NCBI GenBank assembly: GCA_028752905.1
Contig: JAQNBH010000011.1
Coordinates: forward strand, 34,679,396 to 34,743,395
Length of the DNA stretch: 64,000 nt
Reading direction: 5' to 3'
From: Cladorhizidae sp. MBARI D1340-BT2
Taxonomy: Eukaryota > Porifera > Demospongiae > Poecilosclerida > Cladorhizidae
Shown here: positions 14,201 to 26,200 of the stretch, in pieces
How the letters are laid out: every line of letters begins with the position of its first letter
How positions within the stretch are numbered: the stretch's first letter is position 1
The notes under the pieces: generated by a model
What the model was told of the DNA's origin: nothing
Databases searched by the model: none
What the model saw: the letters and a program-made list of their open reading frames with translations, nothing else
Position numbers and translations under genes: made by a program

Positions 14201-17200
14201 TGGTGCGATTCTGGCAAAGAAAAGAAACAGAGAGTCAGGTAGACTTACCTGAATTCGTACAGACCCTGAAAGCTAACCTAGAATTAGTGGGAAGTATGGC
14301 GAAAGAGAATGAGCGTGAGAATAAGGACAAGTATAAGACACAATACGATAAGAAAGCGGTGGCACGTTCTTTTGAAGTGGGGGACTTTGTTCTGGCCTTC
14401 CGCCCAAGGAAAAAGAACAAACTCCTCAACGAGTGGCAGGGACCATTTGAGATTGTACAGAGAGTATCTGATGTAACCTATCAACTTGATGTGGGTAAGG
14501 TAGGGAAACCCCTCAAGGTTTTCCACGTGAATGCATTGAAGGAGTGGCATGCTCCTGCGGCAGCGGTTTTTCTTGGAGAAGTGAACTCAGATGAACCGCA
14601 TGCCCTGAAGCAGGAGCCAAGAGTTAGTCTATCTGAAGACCAACTGTCTCAGATAGAGGAGATCAAGATGGAGTTTGCTGACATAATCTGCGACGTACCA
14701 GGTAGAACCCAGCTAGTAGAGCACGAGATCCTCACTGGAGACGCTTTACCGATTCGCCTACCAGCTTATCGACTAGCTCAGGCCTCCAAGCAGTACCTGG
14801 AAACGGAAATACGCACGTTACTAGAACAGGGAATTGTAGTACCTAGCAAAAGCCCTTGGGCGGCCCCAATAGTCCTAGTACCTAAGAAGGACGGGACAAG
14901 GCGCATGTGCGTAGATTATCGCAGACTAAATGAAGTAACCATCAAAGATTCTTATCCTCTACCCAACATAGAAGAGCTTATCGACAATTTGGGAAATTCC
15001 AAGTACCTTACCACCATAGACCTAACCAAAGGTTACTACCAAGTGCCGGTAGGAAGAAGTAGCAGGGAGAAGACAGCATTTGTCACTCCCTACGGCAAGT
15101 ATGAGTTTACCACCATGCCTTTTGGCCTTGTGGCAGCCCCCTCAACTTTCCAGCGTCTAATGGACAACGTGTTGTCAGGGTTGGCGGAGTTCACAGCTGC
15201 CTACCTTGACGACATAGTCATCTTTAGTCCAAGCTGGAGCGATCACGTCAAGCACCTAGGTACGGTACTGACACGTCTGCGGGGCGCGGGATTGCATATT
15301 AGGTTAGAGAAATGCCAGTTCGGCAAGAGCCATTGTGAATACTTGGGGCATGAGGTAGGAGGAGGAAGAGTCAAGCCGGTGGCTTGTAAGGTTGAAGCCT
15401 TAGCCAAGTATACTCAGCCCAAGAGCAAGAAACAAGTGCGAGCATTTCTGGGGTTAGCGGGGTATTACCGCCGGTTTATCCCTAATTTCTCAGAAATTGT
15501 TTCCCCCCTTACCAACTTAACCAAGAAGAACTTAAGTAATGCCATAGTGTGGAATAATAAGTGTGAAGAAGCCTTCAATTCATTGAAAACCCATTTGACT
15601 AACCACCCTGTATTAATGTGCCCAAATTGGGAAAGCAATTTCATTTTGCAGACAGATGCCTCAGATGTGGGTCTGGGGTACGTACTGAGTCAAATCGATG
15701 AACGGGGAGAGGAACATCCGGTGGGGTACGGATCACGGAAACTGCTACCACGAGAGCAGAGGTATTCTACCATCGAAAGGGAGGCGTTGGCCATAGTAGA
15801 CGGAATACGTCATTACAGAGTATATTTGGAAGGCCGGAAGTTTGAAGTACAGACAGACCACAACCCCCTCGCACACCTACAGAACATCAAAGATTCCCAC
15901 GGACGTTTGACAAGATGGTCACTAGCACTACAGGACTACGACTTCATCGTACGACACCGAGCCGGGACCAAGAATGGCAATGCCGACGGACTGAGCCGCG
16001 ACGGGTTGCCAGCCGAGGAAGGGGGAGTGTCAGGAAAACCGTACATCCTGACTGATGTCGCCAACCGACCACCAGACATCACGGCTCCATCCCTGAACAA
16101 CCGAGAAAGAGAGCAACCACAACAAGAAAACCATCACACACTCTCCACACACACACCAGATGTTGTGGACACCACAAAGACCACAGCGCCACTGAGTCTG
16201 ATTGAGCACCCAATTGCTCACCACTGATGTTACGTCAGAACAGCACTAGAATAGGACCTTATATGGATATATTATGTGATAGAGTATTTTGTGACATTGT
16301 GTTTTAGCTAGCCTATAAAAAGGATTGATGTTAGCTAGGTTATTTAGATACTGCAATGTAGACTGAAAGCGAGCTTAAGATACAGCCAACAGCACCGAGA
16401 ACTTCACTTGTAAACTATAGATACTAGTTTGTAATACTGTTGTGTATTACTATTCTCTTGCATTATCTCATTACTAATAATATTTAACTATTGTTAGTTC
16501 TTATTTGTAAGGTAACTAAATTCTTACCTTGAGGAATCCAGCATCTACCAGGTGGGTAGGGTGGCTGAGTTTGGTTTGGGTTGCAGGATGTCAAGTGGAG
16601 ACCGAGCATCCCTTACGACATCTGGAAAGACAGGTATCGAGGTGTGCAGATTAAATAGTTCTGCATAGCCAGAAGGCCTGGTGCATTTCCACGACAGGAA
16701 TCAACACCTTGAACACATCAATGAGACCCTGACTAGACTGGCAGAGGCAGGGCTCACAGTGAAGATGGCAAAATGTTAGTTCGCCATGACCGAGTGCATC
16801 TATTTGGGAAATGTAGTTGGGAGGGGCCAGGTGAAGACCCTCACAGCCATGGTGGCTGCTGTGCAGAACTTTACAACACCCCAAAAGAAGAAGGGTGTAC
16901 GCTCGCTCCATGGCTACTATCGCCGGTTCGTACCGAACTATGCCACTATTGCCACACCCCTGACAGACTTAACTAAGAAAGACCAGCCAGACAAAGTGCA
17001 GTGTATGTCCATCTATGAGCAAGCCTTCACCACCATCAAGACTTCCCTCACCTCCAACCCAGTTTTGCAGGACCTGACTACAGCAAAGAGTTCATTCTAC
17101 AGACAGATGCCTCGAATGTCAGCATTGAGGCCATCCTTAGCGAGACCAGGGAGAGTGCCCCATGGCATACTTTACGAGGAAGTTGAATGGCTGGGAGAAG

Positions 17201-20200
17201 AACTAGTAGTAAACAGCATCAGGCATTTCAAGTATATATTTCACTGGAGTACTGTTCACTGTGTTCATGGATGTTTATAGAACAAGATGAAGGATGTCAG
17301 AGGCCAGCTCATGAGGTGGTCGCTATGTCTGCAACTGTTTTCCCACACCATCCGGCACTGACTTGGATCTGCCAATGGCAATGCTGATGGCCTGTACCAT
17401 CAGGAAGGAGCTGACATAGTAACTTCACTGCAGAGTAGATTGGGGGGGGGAGGGAATGTTATGGATCTCACGCCTACATTTATGGTAGAACAAAGAGTTC
17501 CTGACAAGATGAGCTGAGAAAAACAACAGTGAAACATCAGAGAGTTAGTAGGCTAGAACCTGATTGGACAATATGTAGTGTGAATGTATATATATATTAC
17601 CTTGGTCTGACTTGGCCTTGGGCTGGCAGCCTATTTAAAGGCACCAGCTATGGGGCTAAGGGCGTGCCCAAGTTGGATTGTAAGTTGTTGTGCGTAAGGG
17701 AGTAAAATCTACAACAGAGCATCTTAAAATTTTGAGAGTGTAAAATTCTAGTTGATTATTGAAGATCATTTTAATTTCATTATGTTAACCGAGAGTCCTT
17801 TCAGTTTTTATGAACTGCTAAGTTTTTCTACTAGAATATAGACAGATGCAGCCAAACTTCATTTTTCTTTATTGATGAAGGCTCTTTCTAATACTATCAA
17901 ACAAGTCGTGCATGTTCTTTGAACAAATATGTACACTTGCACGGAAACATGAAGATTGCATACATGGATATATCTCTATCAGCATAAATAAAGTTAGAAA
18001 GATTGTGTTACATGTGCTATACATTTTTGTTATTTTGTTTTTTGGAGGGGAGGGGGATGGGGGATTAAAAACCTGTGTTTTTTTTAAGCATCGCTTAATG
18101 AGAAGTGGCACAGCTATAGTCTGGGATACTTTCCAAGTGGTTTATCTAATTTTTTATTTGTCTGAACTAATTTCTCTTGCAATTTTGGTTCAATTAAATT
18201 TCTATAAATTATTTTAAAAAAGCCTGTAAGGTAGAAACCTGGAGTTTGGTGAAATGATATTCCCCATCATCTTCCCACCCCATCACCCTTACTGTAAACA
18301 ATTATGAGTCAATATAAGCTTAACAACAGAGCATTTATAAAGGTTTACAAATTCTTTCGACTTAAAAGCTATCAAGAATGAATTTTTTGATATAATCAAA
18401 TTTTTTACAAAATTTGCTTTTCAATGTTTCAGCCCGAAGTTCTAGCATTCATCAGGAAGCTTAGGACAATGGATTGTGGAGGATTACTAATATAATATCA
18501 GTTATAGAAAAAAATGAAACTGCTAGTAAAAGAAGCATTATACATAATCCTATCACTGAGTGCATGCTGTCCATTGTCAGTTGTCCTATACCAAAGTGTC
18601 CAGCCCATGCTGCCAGATAGACCACCTGGAGGTTTGTACCCCTATAAATTGTGGGCAAGACAAGCTGTTTCGCCTGCTCATTCTGTCTATGTGGGGTCCA
18701 TATTCTATACAGGATTCCTTCTTTTTGAAGGAAAGGGGGCACCAATTCCCTTCCCTTATCAGCTGCATTGGTCCACCGTCCAGTGGAATCGACTGTGCCC
18801 AGATGGAGCGTACTTTTGTTGCTCCATTCTCTTTTACTCCATGGTGAGTTTCATTTGGTAAATGCCAGCTGAAAGATGTGGTTACTCAGGTCTAGTAGGT
18901 CTTTCACTTCATGAAAGTGGGGGTGTGAGGCTCTGATGTTCTTATCCCTCAACTCCTGTCCAGGCAGTAATGTGGGCTGAGCATCCTCTGAGAGTGCTGG
19001 CATAAGCCTGCCCCCAGAGTCTGAGATAGACTCTCTTTCCCTGAGTATATTGTTATTTTGTCTGCTTATGGTGGTAGTGGTAGTGGTGGAACTCTCATCA
19101 GAGCTTGAGGAAGAAGATTTCTGCACGGTTAATTCAGCACCTGAGACCATCTGGAGTATTTTGACCTGAGGAACCAGGCCATATACATTTGGCACATCTA
19201 TCCCGATGATGCATACTTCAAGTCAGCAATTCTCAGAGAGAGTGTCATTGCTCTTATTCTCAACATAATTACTGTGTTTCTGTAGGCTACTGGGTTGTCA
19301 TTAAATCCCATGATACTCATGGGTCCTTCATCCCTGTAGTTTTCTGATAGCCACTTGTGGTGGATCTGTGAGATGTTGCTTCCCATGTCTCCCACTAGAA
19401 TGCGCTCAACCTAGGTTCCGTACATGATACCTGGGATGGTAAAGAAATAGTTAATGGTGATCATGCTTACCTGACAGGTCTTGTTGCAGCACTTAACTGC
19501 CAGGTGACCATACTCTTGGCAGTTGTAGAAGCATGGCTCCTTCACAGGGTATAAATTAGGTAGCCTCTTGCCATCCATGCTGTTGGTATGTTTCTGTTGC
19601 CTCAAACATTGCCTCTGAGCCTTTCTCTTCCTGTCCAGTCTCTCTGTCCTGCCCTTGGAGTAGTCTGGGTAGTTCTATCCAGCAGACCTGTAGGTGTCTG
19701 GGCAGATACCTCAGTCAGATGAAGTGCAGCTAGGTTTGTTGCTATTTTTGCTCGGCCATATCTCACAATTGTTCACTAATAGCAGCCTAACAGTTTGTAG
19801 TATCAGAGACATCTAGCAGAGCAGCTGCAACGAAAGAGGATATCGATCTTCCAGATGCAAAGACGCAGATAAGTCACAATGAGAACAACATAACTTTCGA
19901 ATTTACAATGTGTGAAAGTGCAGAAGTGCAAGTGTGTCAGGGCAGTTCTACTAGTTTTGAATGAAGGAGGGAGGGGAGATCAATTTGGAAAGACATGTCG
20001 CGATCAGGCAAGCCAACCCATACAAAAGGAAGAGGACAGGAAGATGGAAAGAGTCTCACAGATGAAGATGCCAGCCAGACCCAAAATAAGTAGATGCTGA
20101 CAATCACATATAGGAGATGCTAAGCCTGTTATTTTTCTTATATCACCTACTACAGCAGCAAGGACCAAGGTGGTACAGGAAGAAATCCGACAGCTTCACT

Positions 20201-23200
20201 TTGTATCACTTTGTTAGGTCCAATGTCATTATGAACCTTGCTGCTCCAAGACCATCCAACAGCTCATAATTCTGTCGCATCAGGTAAGGATCAGGCATCT
20301 GTACATGACACATAACCACCGGATGCCATCTTTCTTTGGCACCAACACCACTGGTACTGCCCATGGACTATCTGACTTCTCAATGGTCTGTCGGAAAAGT
20401 GATACTGGTCTATTCCTACAGTATTCCAAAACCAGCTTTTGCCACTAAACTGGGCAAATACCAGTTCACGAGCATGCCATTTGGGCTGTTGGTTGCACCA
20501 CCAACATTCCAATGCAAGAGGTTGCAGATGTTTTACCTTTGCAGCTGGATGATGTGGTAATCAGTTGATTGTGGCCAAAATGCAGGATGTGTTAATGATG
20601 GCAAAATTGATGGCCAAACTGAGTAAATGCAAGTTTGGCATGAATAAATGTCGATTGCTGGGTTACATTATGGGAAATGGAAAAATTCACCTGGATTATT
20701 CAAAGGTTATGGCGGTTCACCAATTCAGACAATTGAAAACATAGAAGGATGTGAAAGCATTTTTTGTTCTGGCAGGGAACTACAGAAGAATTTTACCTCA
20801 TTTTGCTGACATATCCATCCCATTCACAGAAACAATGAGAAAGGAGGCCGCAGAGAAAGTGAAATGGTCAAGGACGATGCAATGTGCTTTTGACTATCTG
20901 AAGTTGAAGCTAACCAACAAGACCTTGACGTTGACAAGTCCTGACACTGACAAGCAGTTCACGTTAGAGATAGATGCCCCAGGGATCCTAATTGAAGCAG
21001 GTCTCAGCCAGCATGACAAAGACGATATTGTAGCATGCTATTCATGAAAACTACTTCCGAGCGAGATGGCATATTTCAAAGAAGAACTTGAATGTCTCAC
21101 AGCCGTACAAGACTTCCAAGTGTTCTTCACATGGTTGCCATTTGCCATTTGTAATGGTCATAGATCACAAGTGTCTAGAATACCTCCACAAACTATGATA
21201 AGAATTAAGCATACAGATTAGATGGGCTTTAACAATACAACTATGAAGTCAGACACCGACCTGGCAAGTAGAATGTCAGACAACCTCAGCCGACAAGCTT
21301 GGAGTGAACAGAATGGACCAGAAGCTCAAACAAATGAGTAAGGGATGTCAGGGAACTCAATCCCCCTAACCGAAGGCAGGACACATGCACAGACCAAGAT
21401 GAGGGCTATTTGATAAAAAGATCAGCAGATCGAACAGAGACAGTCATGTCCTTAATAGGTCATAATAATTACTATAGCACCTTAATTGTTGGTATGCAGT
21501 GATTAGTCTATAATTAGTCTGTAGACAAATATTGTGTTGGCCAAATAAGCCACGCACATTGACAGTTACGAGATCTTTCGTGTTTTTGGTACTGATTGAG
21601 TGTGCTGGAATGAGTGTTATTATTATTACTATTGCCGGTCATTGGGCAAAAGAGCCGGGATAAGACCCTAACAGACAGTCAAACAGATCAGTTAGGTCAG
21701 GGAGTCATTAGTAATAGATGACTCTTTTACAGTATCATAATTCTGCTTATTTTGACAGGAAAAAAAAATGTACTCTAACCATTCTCTGTTGGTTCTGCAC
21801 GAAAATTTCAGTCCCCCAAAATGCTATACGAATAAACAGTAAAACCTCAAGAGTTTGCAACTCACATGCAGTTTCTAGCAGCCAAATCTCTGTGAATGAT
21901 CCTTTTACTTTTCAAATAATCCATCCCATTAGCTATTTGAAGACAGAAATCCATAAGTTTACAGGAAGCATGCCCCTATTATTATAGGAGGAAATTTCAA
22001 AAGTCAATATATTATGCAAGAACGATATATTTCATCATCACTCACAATTTTTACATCCATCTCTGAGTTGATTGAAAAATTGAATTCGTTCCTCCTTTTT
22101 GTCAGGTAAGAAACGAGGCTGCCGTTAGGCATGAATGGCATGACAATATAGGGAATAGGACCTCCATCCATGCAGACTCCAATGAGAGTGAGAACATTAG
22201 GGTGGTCAAATGTAGACATTCTAGAACACTCTTCTAACAGACCTCTCACCAGGGTTTCATCAAGAAAACCTAGTTTTGGAATTAACGTTAAGTTCAGCAA
22301 GAACAACTCCAACAAACCTTTTAGTGTTTTCACAGCTACTACTTCAGAGAACCCCTTGGTGAATCCTTTAGATAGGCGCCCTCTGTAAACAATTCCATAC
22401 TGACCTGACCGGAGTAAATAGGAATAGAAATAAAAATCTAAATATAAAGTGAATATAACTCTCACACAGACAACTTTATGCCTATGAAGTCTAGTCCAAT
22501 ATTGTGACTTAAAATGCCTTACATATCTATATAATATGTGTGTACACATAGCTTCAAGAACCCATGGGATCATTAAAGTCCAACCTCTGGATATAGGATA
22601 CTTTGGGGAAATGTTCTACATCCTTATCTTGGAAGTAATCCTCATCTGATAGGTCAACTTTTTGTTGTACTGTACTGTTTCAGCCTAACACATCACTGTT
22701 GAGGTGGAATTGGTAACAGAGTAATAATAATGGTTCTGAAAGTGATCGTTATACATAATGTACTTCAAGAGTAAGGTCTGTGTTGAATACTGTAGTCTAA
22801 TCCCAGCAACAGTATCTACTGCAGAATCAATTCCCAGTGCCATTTGTATATATCACCAGCTTTTCAAAAATCACTGTACATTTTTAAGGGAGACAATGAC
22901 ATTCTAAAAATGCTTCACTTTCAGCTGATGAGGGAGTCCATCATCAATTTCATCTCCGATCATCACAATCTTACTCATCCTACTCCCCAAGCTCGGCAAA
23001 GAAATTTACCTCCCAGCTCACACTGACCACATCTGTGTATTCCGGGAGGTCATCATCACATCTCAGATACCCATTGCCTGTGCATATCTACCACCAAGGT
23101 TTTTTTCCTATGAGGCCATATTTGCTTCAGTCTCCAAGAAATAATCAAGTGGAAAAATACCAGACATAATCAATGATTGAGGATCCTGGCATTCCGAAAC

Positions 23201-26200
23201 GATTTGGAGACAGTGTCCGCTTTACCTTATTGCTATGACAATGTCAACAGACTTAACTAAATTTGACACTTATATATATTAGTCAGAACATACCTCAATA
23301 ACATAATTATGATGATAATGTCCTTTTAAATTTTTGGATAATGACAAGATATAGAGGCTACAGTTTTGAAGTGATATTTCAAGTAAAAAAACAAATCTTT
23401 ATATTGACTAAATTTTGTTCCTAAATCTTCTGAGTGAGGGCCAGTATTTTCCATGAACAAGAGAACATGCCAATTGTTTACTGTGGCATTATTTTGCTGG
23501 TACAAAGAAAAATCCATAGTAATATGGAAGTCAAGAAAATCCAAGTTATTTGAAGAATTTCAATGGACAGACATGCCTGCTGACTACTTCAGACAAAGGC
23601 TTGGATGAGTTGGGAGCCATACTTACAAAGTTAAATCTTCAGCTCCATTTTCTGGCTCTTCCTCACTGCTTTACATTGTTTCTCATTTTAACCAAATCCA
23701 CTATCGGGTAAAGCATGCCAAAAAGCCCTGACTCATCCATATTCCTTTGGAATAGCAATAGCCAATTTTGGGAAGCCTCTACTTCCAAGAATCCACTTTG
23801 TCTCTGCCTGCACATCACCTGATTTACCACACACTTTTAAGTGTTGTCATTGTCATCTTCCTCTTTTCTACCCACTCCCTAAAACCCTTCAAGCCTGACT
23901 TTCCAAGTTACTTGGCTATTTCTTAAGATTTTTCTGTCTGCTATTGTCCCCATGTTAGAGCATGCAATGGCAAACCACTCATACAGTAGTTTGCTTATTT
24001 CACTAACTCTAATGGATGAGGTACTCTCATTTGGATTCACTGCCTGAGGTCATGCATCAACAACAAAGTCTCCTTGCACTTTAATATCAGACCAACTTTT
24101 GTCTTTCCACACTTATAAAATTCTCCCAATGCTCTGAAACTTATTTCTGAGTTCTTCTGACCATGCTTTATTAGTTCTACCTTTTTCTTCAATGACATGT
24201 GAATTCCCTTCTTAGTAGTACCAGCAATAAGTGAAGTCATGCTGTAGCACTATAAGCTAGGCTGTTAATTGACATGTCACATTTTGGATTCGTGGGTACA
24301 CGTTGCACAACTTTAATCCTGTAGCAAATCTTGATGATAGACAGCCAATTGTGAAAAGTGAAAGTGCAGAACAGCAAGTTATGAAAATTTATGGTACCAC
24401 ACCCTATATTCATGTCTGGATATTCCAGTTCAACACAAATCACCATAGGTGAATCAGTAGTGAATCAAGAGCAGAGATGTCGAGTGATTTGTAAAGAAGT
24501 TGCTATCATAGGTCATGTTCCTATAATTTGGTACGGTGCCAATTTTTTAGGTATGAAATAATCAGGCCTTTTGGAAATGTCTAGAGAGATAATCAATATA
24601 GCTGGATATGGACTGGAGGTTCCATGTAAATGCCGTATTTATTGAGCAAATCCTTGTATAGTTAGGATATCAGAACTTGTGGACTCCTTAGTTTCTGCTG
24701 AACCTCTATATTTAGTTAGCTACTAAAAGCATTATTTTCACGTTGTATTCATTAAATTATGGGTGTGGTTATTAATTATGATATGGGCATGGCTTTAGAT
24801 TGTCTGCTATGAGGAAGGTAACTTTGAATTGCTATATTTATTGTATAGGACTTTAAGTAGTGCCCAGTGTCTGAAACACGGATGTTGTCCCCTTCTTGGA
24901 GGTTTGTAAATTGTTAGATGCATGCTAAAATCAATTTGTTCTTAATTTGTCCTTTTTTCGGAGGTTGTCTGCTTCTTGGGTGGTTCATTAAGAGAGCTGA
25001 AACTGTGGGTAGGACTTGCATTGAGGAATACATTTGGTAAAGATTGGTTGCTACACTATGAACCACACATACTGGAAAATCACTAGCAGTTTAGTTATTA
25101 AGTATTCAAGAAGCAAACTGTAGGATATACCAATTTTCTGGATAATCAACTTAAATTTACTCACTAGATGTTTTATGTAGATGCTCTAGCTTTCATATGT
25201 AATACTGATGAATGCTGGAGTATCTAGGCCATATGTCAATTGAGTAAATTAGGTTGATCATCAAGAAAGTATGTCAATTGAGTAAATTAGGTTGATCATC
25301 AAGAAAGTCTTTGTATATCTACCATATATATCAACTGAGAATTTATTGAGAACCTGTAGGATATAAGTAATACAAAGACAGAACCTACCTTGTCCCACAG
25401 TTTCATTTATCTTCAAGTTGCAGGAGTTAATCATCAGGTGCTTAGGAATATTCAGCTTAAATAAACTTTGCACTTTATGTGACCTTAATTCTGCTGCCTC
25501 ATCTAAATAGAGGGAAAGTTTACATTATTAATTTTTATATCATAATCTACCTATATAAAAAATCTATACCTGATTGATTGAAGAATGATGATAATCTAGG
25601 ACAAGAGAAAGGAAATACTATGTGACATCTTATATTACAAAGGTTAAGACAGTGAGACATGAAATTATATTTAATACGATGTTACTATTTGTTAATTTGG
25701 TAATAATTTCATTTTGCAATTTTCCTAGAAAAATGTCTGAAAATATAGCTGAAGCTGTGCAATTGTCTCTAGCTCATATATACAACACCATATCTATGTT
25801 CTACTGTTTAGGATAAACTATGGCAGATGATAAAAATATCTCTGAACCCCTTCAGCTATAAAAAGTACTGAAATTGAGGGACAAGAATTCAGTAAAAAAT
25901 TGATATTCCCAAAAATATTACAGTTTCACTATTACTTGGTTGGGTATGTTAATTGAATCTGATTTGTTCATTTCTAAATCTTTGATTTTCCTGCTCTTTT
26001 TCTCCCCTTTTTCTTTTTATCCAACTTTCCTTAATAATTTTTAGCCCAATATTTAAATATTTCAGATCACCTGAGCTCCTGAATTAATTTATTTAACATA
26101 AAATGAAGAAAGAGCAAGATACTTCTTCATCACTTGATAGCTAAATCAGTTTAGCTCCAATAAAAGCAAACAAAACACTTTGGAGTAAATTTATTTCACA

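Larger units (their letters stand above)
10316..16696 (+). mobile_element. Intact Ty3/gypsy element, IN-first type (Gmr1-like)
   Basis: 6381 bp with two 669-bp LTRs (TGTC...GACA), a GGAAT duplication, a PBS matching tRNA-Leu, a 598-bp leader, a single 1541-aa Gag-Pol frame and a polypurine tract. Pol order is protease, integrase, reverse transcriptase, RNase H. This order is usual for Ty1/copia, but these domains are of Ty3/gypsy type (GPY/F motif after integrase, gypsy-type YLDD RT). That combination is known from the Gmr1 group of gypsy elements. No env-like frame exists. The two LTRs differ at two positions that I could find, so insertion was recent and the copy may be competent. Confidence 0.95.
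7239..17716 (+). mobile_element. Old Ty3/gypsy element (outer, interrupted)
   Basis: Degenerate LTRs (7239-7513 and 17457-17716) start TGT and end ACA, and are flanked by the duplication GAGCA (7234-7238 and 17717-17721). Removing the inner element and one copy of its target duplication leaves about 4.1 kb. Remnants appear in the order Gag coiled coil, integrase, reverse transcriptase, RNase H. The Gag end, zinc knuckle and protease are missing, so an internal deletion probably preceded or followed insertion. Stops and frameshifts are frequent. The divergent LTRs (many substitutions and indels) say it is much older than the element inside it. Confidence 0.9.
6405..21865 (-). other. 15.46-kb kinase intron filled with retrotransposons
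   Basis: This phase-2 intron separates HRDLAARNC from [13 protein letters not shown]. It contains two nested gypsy elements (7239-17716) and a gypsy mosaic (18461-21673). The two nested elements lie antisense to the gene, the usual orientation tolerated in introns. The stretches 6405-7233 and 17722-18460 hold nothing I recognise. Confidence 0.9.
22405..25388 (-). other. RTK intron 21 with a Tigger relic and a small duplication
   Basis: Between exons 21 and 22. It contains the pogo/Tigger relic at 23560-24240 and a 38-bp tandem duplication at 25232-25307. The rest is unremarkable. Confidence 0.75.

Noticed and set aside
16015..16696. An env-like gene after RNase H in the inner gypsy element
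   Set aside because: RNase H is followed at once by the polypurine tract and LTR; no extra frame or membrane segment exists, so this is a retrotransposon and not an envelope-bearing virus.
18514..18861. Plus-strand 115-codon frame with hydrophobic stretches as a small membrane protein
   Set aside because: It is antisense to the integrase zinc-finger relic and has no independent support.
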